Source of the DNA: Opitutia bacterium
GTDB lineage: Bacteria > Verrucomicrobiota > Verrucomicrobiia > Opitutales > Seribacteraceae
Direction of reading: 5' to 3'
NCBI GenBank assembly: GCA_018695085.1
Contig: JABHOU010000310.1
Location: 1-8,673 of the forward strand
Length of the DNA: 8,673 nucleotides
Every line of letters begins with the position of its first letter. Positions within the stretch are counted from its first letter, which is position 1. The translations under genes were made by a program, and so were the position numbers. Positions 5,988 through 8,673 of this stretch are shown one piece after another. The notes below the pieces were generated by a model. It was not told where the DNA came from, searched no databases, and saw nothing but the letters and a program-made list of their open reading frames with translations.

Positions 5988-6115
5988 ATCTTAAATCTTG
6001 TGCCTTTTCACAAAAATGTCAAACCACTGAAGGAATATAAGAAGCTTTGTTTTTCTGTTCTTTCGCGACAGGGGGTATTCTTGATTTCCACCCCAAGACC
6101 TTTTTTTGAGTTTTC
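5988..6115. other. Intergenic region between the DUF6797-type gene and the HMA cassette
   Basis: 128 bp holding the candidate HMA promoter. No gene or strong terminator was found. A small TGAG-AAAA-CTCA hairpin just after the DUF6797 stop is followed on the minus strand by A residues rather than T, so it does not look like an intrinsic terminator for that gene. Read-through into the HMA gene therefore cannot be excluded. Confidence 0.4.
5994..6022 (-). promoter_or_regulatory. Candidate promoter of the HMA/barrel cassette
   Basis: The minus strand has a perfect TTGACA (6017-6022), a 17-nt spacer and AAGATT (5994-5999) as a weak -10 matching 3 of 6 consensus bases. Transcription from it would begin within a few bases of the ATG at 5987, giving a leaderless or nearly leaderless mRNA, in line with the absent SD. 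The -35 match is good and the -10 is poor. Confidence 0.4.
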
Positions 6116-8673
6116 TCAGTTTGCAGAAAGATTGTGGATGGTGTTGTGGATTCGGTTTGAGATGGGCTCGCCTTTTCCTGTCTTGAGCTCGTAATTGATT
6201 TCCATACACCAAGTGGGCTTGATGTCGGGTACGTTGAGCTCCACTGTTTGGCCATCCGCAAGAAGTTTCGCGCTGCCCACTTTGAGCGGCTTTTCGTCGT
6301 AATGGCGCGAACCGTATCCTCCGGTTCGTTTTATGCTCCATGTCTTCAGCTTGTAACTGGATGGACTTGTGGCGGTTACCCTGTCGAGCTTGTCGCTGAA
6401 CTTCATTCTGAGGGTTCCCTTGGACGCCTCCAAGGTAGTGGGGAGACAGGCGGGAGCCCCCGTGTGGCGAATCCTATAGAACCCACCGTTCCCACGTTTG
6501 TTACCTGCCCATGCGAACATGCCGCAAACATAGAGTTGCCCGTCGCCGGGATGGAAGCGTCCGCGCATCACCCCGGTGGGGAAGTCGGGAATGGGAAGGG
6601 CGTATTCGCCACCTTGAAGCTGTCCGTTTACCTTTTCGTTAAGCACCACGAAAACGCGGCCCATACCGTAGGACACGTCCAGTAACGAACCTTCGAGCGG
6701 TCCCCACTTTTTGCTCTTGGTCCAGACCAGTTCCCCGGGCGATCGATTGAAGGAGTTGGTAAGCCATGCCAAGGGTTGGTTCATTGCGGAATCGCTAGTA
6801 TCCTTTTGGTCGGTGTACCCCATCATGTTTCCGTAAAAACCTCCTTTGGTCACCCAGTTTACCCGATTCTTAGGTGTCCAGTGGCCCTCTTGGTCAGTAA
6901 CGAAAAAGGAACCGTCGGGGTTGATGCAGACGCCGTTGGCTGCCCGAAACCCATTGGCGATAATTTCGGTTTTTTCGCCGTCCTTTGTCACCTTGATGAG
7001 AGTCCCGTGATGAGGGACCAAGGCAGTCTTGGCGTGGCGAGCGGACTTGGCATAGTAGAAGTTGCCGTCGTCGTCGGTCTGCAATCCCATGGCGAATTCG
7101 TGAAAGTGTTCGGTGACTTGGTGGTCACTATTGAGGGATTCGTAGTAGTCGGTCTCCCCGTCGCCGTTCAAGTCGCGTAGAACTACGAGCTGGTCCCTGC
7201 AGGCGAGGTGCACGACCTCGTCGATTACCCGTACGCCCAGCGGTTGAAAAAGTCCGGAAGCGATCCGTCGCCACTTTAATTTTCCATTGCCGAGGTCGTC
7301 GCCGATGCCCGATACGATCCATACGTCCCCGTGCCAAGTGGATACTGCGGCTCGCTTGCCGTCATTAAAGAAGTCGAAACCGGATAGCCGCATCCAAGAG
7401 TTCCACGGGGTAACGGGAGGAATGGCGATCTCATCGACCACATACGGTTTTTCGGATTCGGAGACTTTTGCGTCAACCTCCACGTCATGGGCCCACCGGG
7501 GAGCTGCGCCCTTGGTCAGGGACGTGAGAACATCCGTTTTCGTCGAATCAATGATTTTCCCGAAAGTAGCCAGTTCTGAGGCGTCTCCCCGCCAGAGGAG
7601 AACTTTTATGTCTCGTTCCTCTTTTGAGGTCGGAATGCGCAGTCGCAGGTGTCCTTTATCGGTGTTCCAAGTGATTCCTTCGACGTCGCCGATTACGCAT
7701 GCGGCCAACACCGGTCCATCGAGTCCCTGAGTGGCGGGCTTGGGTGCCTTGGGCTTGGTTTCATCCTTCTTGGCCTTCCCGGCGATTTCGATTCGGGAAG
7801 AACCTTTGAAACTCAGCGCCTTCCCCATTTTGCCAGCGACTTGTTTTGGGTTTCCGCGAAGAGCGCCGTGATAATCGGGGCCTTCCTCATTCGCGATTTC
7901 TTTTCCTTGCTTGTCGAAACTCCATCGAGCCGTGCTTCCGGGTACTGGCTTGCCGTTGGCGAGGTGTCCGATTTCCTTGGCGTCGAGAACCCTTGAAAAG
8001 ACGAGAGTTTCATCCAAGTCTCCTTGGTAGGGTGGGCAGAAGTCTGTCGCGCAGTAACCCAGACGCACGACGTGCCCTGATTCGTCGGAAGCCGATAGGG
8101 AACCGGAACGATCTTCCTTGCCGTCGACGTAAAGGCGGGTTTTCCCATCGCTCTTGTGAGTCATCGCTACGTGGTGCCACTTCCCATCTGCGACTGATTT
8201 TCGTGAGGCTATGTCTCCGACCCAGCCCACGTCGTATGTGAGTCGACCGTTTCGCACGAACAGCACTTTGGCGTTCTTGCTCCAAGGGCCCGTAGGGGCG
8301 GACTTGCAAAAGATGGCTCCCCCTTTCTTCGTGCGTATCCAAGCTGCCACCGAAAAGTCCGTACCGCCCAAAGTCATTTGACCATTCGGATCGGGCGGAG
8401 GTGCGCTTGAGAGGCGGGCACCGGCTAAGGGGACGAAGGCAATGGGTTGCTTTGCCTTTCCCTTTATGAGTTCGCCGTCACCCGCGCCTTTCCCCAGACT
8501 CAGCAGCATGGATTGCTTGCCCGGACTGATCCTAAGGTTTCTGGCCACGACGAAGGGCGCTTCGGAGGCAAGGTCAGACATTTCCAACACCTCGCGTTGG
8601 CCAACCGTGTATTTTACAATGACCTTCTCGCCATGATGGTAAAGCCCCTTGTAGTGCGTCCAATCGCGGGGCA
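6116..8673 (-). CDS. Large secreted LamG + glucose/sorbosone-dehydrogenase-like propeller protein (DUF6797 type), C-terminal part
   Basis: The frame is open to the right edge, so the N-terminus is outside; about 850 residues are visible. Upstream of an internal GTG at 8590 the frame still encodes family-like sequence (DWTHYKGLYHHGEKVIVKY), so no start lies here. Numbering from that GTG, residues 77-207 form a LamG/concanavalin-like domain (DFSVAAWIRTKKGGAIF, GKWHHVAMTHKSDGKTRLYV, GDLDETLVFSRVLDAKEI). A linker rich in K/P follows near 272-288. About 395-725 is a soluble-quinoprotein-like six-bladed propeller (STWHGDVWIVSGI, LRDLNGDGETDYYE, NGFRAANGVCINPDGSFFVT, GRFHPGDGQLYVCGMFAWAG). The last 95 residues are a beta domain ending in WCMEINYELKTG and ISNRIHNTIHNL. 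Verrucomicrobial DUF6797 proteins share this plan. Extracellular sugar oxidation or glycan binding is inferred. No CxxCH haem motif occurs in the visible part. Confidence 0.9.
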   Translation of the reverse strand, partial: PRDWTHYKGLYHHGEKVIVKYTVGQREVLEMSDLASEAPFVVARNLRISPGKQSMLLSLGKGAGDGELIKGKAKQPIAFVPLAGARLSSAPPPDPNGQMTLGGTDFSVAAWIRTKKGGAIFCKSAPTGPWSKNAKVLFVRNGRLTYDVGWVGDIASRKSVADGKWHHVAMTHKSDGKTRLYVDGKEDRSGSLSASDESGHVVRLGYCATDFCPPYQGDLDETLVFSRVLDAKEIGHLANGKPVPGSTARWSFDKQGKEIANEEGPDYHGALRGNPKQVAGKMGKALSFKGSSRIEIAGKAKKDETKPKAPKPATQGLDGPVLAACVIGDVEGITWNTDKGHLRLRIPTSKEERDIKVLLWRGDASELATFGKIIDSTKTDVLTSLTKGAAPRWAHDVEVDAKVSESEKPYVVDEIAIPPVTPWNSWMRLSGFDFFNDGKRAAVSTWHGDVWIVSGIGDDLGNGKLKWRRIASGLFQPLGVRVIDEVVHLACRDQLVVLRDLNGDGETDYYESLNSDHQVTEHFHEFAMGLQTDDDGNFYYAKSARHAKTALVPHHGTLIKVTKDGEKTEIIANGFRAANGVCINPDGSFFVTDQEGHWTPKNRVNWVTKGGFYGNMMGYTDQKDTSDSAMNQPLAWLTNSFNRSPGELVWTKSKKWGPLEGSLLDVSYGMGRVFVVLNEKVNGQLQGGEYALPIPDFPTGVMRGRFHPGDGQLYVCGMFAWAGNKRGNGGFYRIRHTGAPACLPTTLEASKGTLRMKFSDKLDRVTATSPSSYKLKTWSIKRTGGYGSRHYDEKPLKVGSAKLLADGQTVELNVPDIKPTWCMEINYELKTGKGEPISNRIHNTIHNLSAN

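Noticed and set aside
5991..6341. Minus-strand frame of 116 codons between the DUF6797-type and HMA genes
   Set aside because: Most of it is the DUF6797 3' end in the wrong frame, and its Arg/Gln/Lys-rich product resembles nothing known to me.
7287..7730. Plus-strand frame of 147 codons opposite the DUF6797-type gene
   Set aside because: Low-complexity Ser/Arg-rich translation with no family resemblance; it is antisense to a well-supported gene. The same holds for the plus-strand frames at 1054-1371, 6248-6685, 6776-7180 and 7846-8241.

Overview
The window looks like chromosome from a bacterium of the PVC superphylum, most likely a Verrucomicrobiota member (or a planctomycete). The grounds are protein families recognised from sequence: a DUF6797-type LamG/beta-propeller protein, a DUF1080 (3-keto-disaccharide hydrolase) protein, a PVC-type CxxCH cytochrome tail, and two conserved secreted PVC proteins of unknown function. 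No tRNA, rRNA, CRISPR array, transposase or phage gene was seen. Most genes lie on the minus strand; only the DapA-family gene is on the plus strand. All family calls are by eye, without database searches.

Layout from left to right. (1) Positions 1-1516, minus: a secreted seven- or six-bladed-propeller-like protein (251-1516) whose stop overlaps by 4 bp (ATGA) the start of a second secreted conserved protein, cut by the left window edge. (2) Positions 1527-1818, minus: a short decayed tail of a PVC-type haem c protein, with a frameshift and an apparent internal deletion, lying between the propeller gene and the DUF1080 gene. (3) Positions 1819-3545, minus: a secreted DUF1080 protein and, upstream of it, a SAM-dependent O-methyltransferase of the acetylserotonin-methyltransferase-like fold. 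(4) Positions 3546-3697: a divergent intergenic region rich in inverted repeats and TTCCA/TGGAA half-sites. (5) Positions 3698-4648, plus: a DapA-family lyase/aldolase followed by a likely intrinsic terminator. (6) Positions 4688-5987, minus: a two-gene cassette coding for a secreted heavy-metal-associated (HMA-like) protein with a CPSC motif and His-rich tail, then an outer-membrane beta-barrel protein. This cassette is visibly more AT-rich than the flanking genes. (7) Positions 6116-8673, minus: the C-terminal 850 or so residues of a large secreted LamG plus glucose/sorbosone-dehydrogenase-like propeller protein, running off the right edge.

How the genes may work together is inference. The propeller proteins, DUF1080 and haem-c families are typical of the extracytoplasmic sugar and polysaccharide oxidation gene sets that PVC bacteria carry in many copies. 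The DapA-family lyase would process a keto-acid or a proline-derived cyclic imine. The HMA/barrel pair looks like an independent metal-handling (possibly copper) unit. I found no convincing new multi-gene defence or mobile system. The observations most worth checking are the haem-c remnant, the operator-like repeat cluster and the metal cassette.
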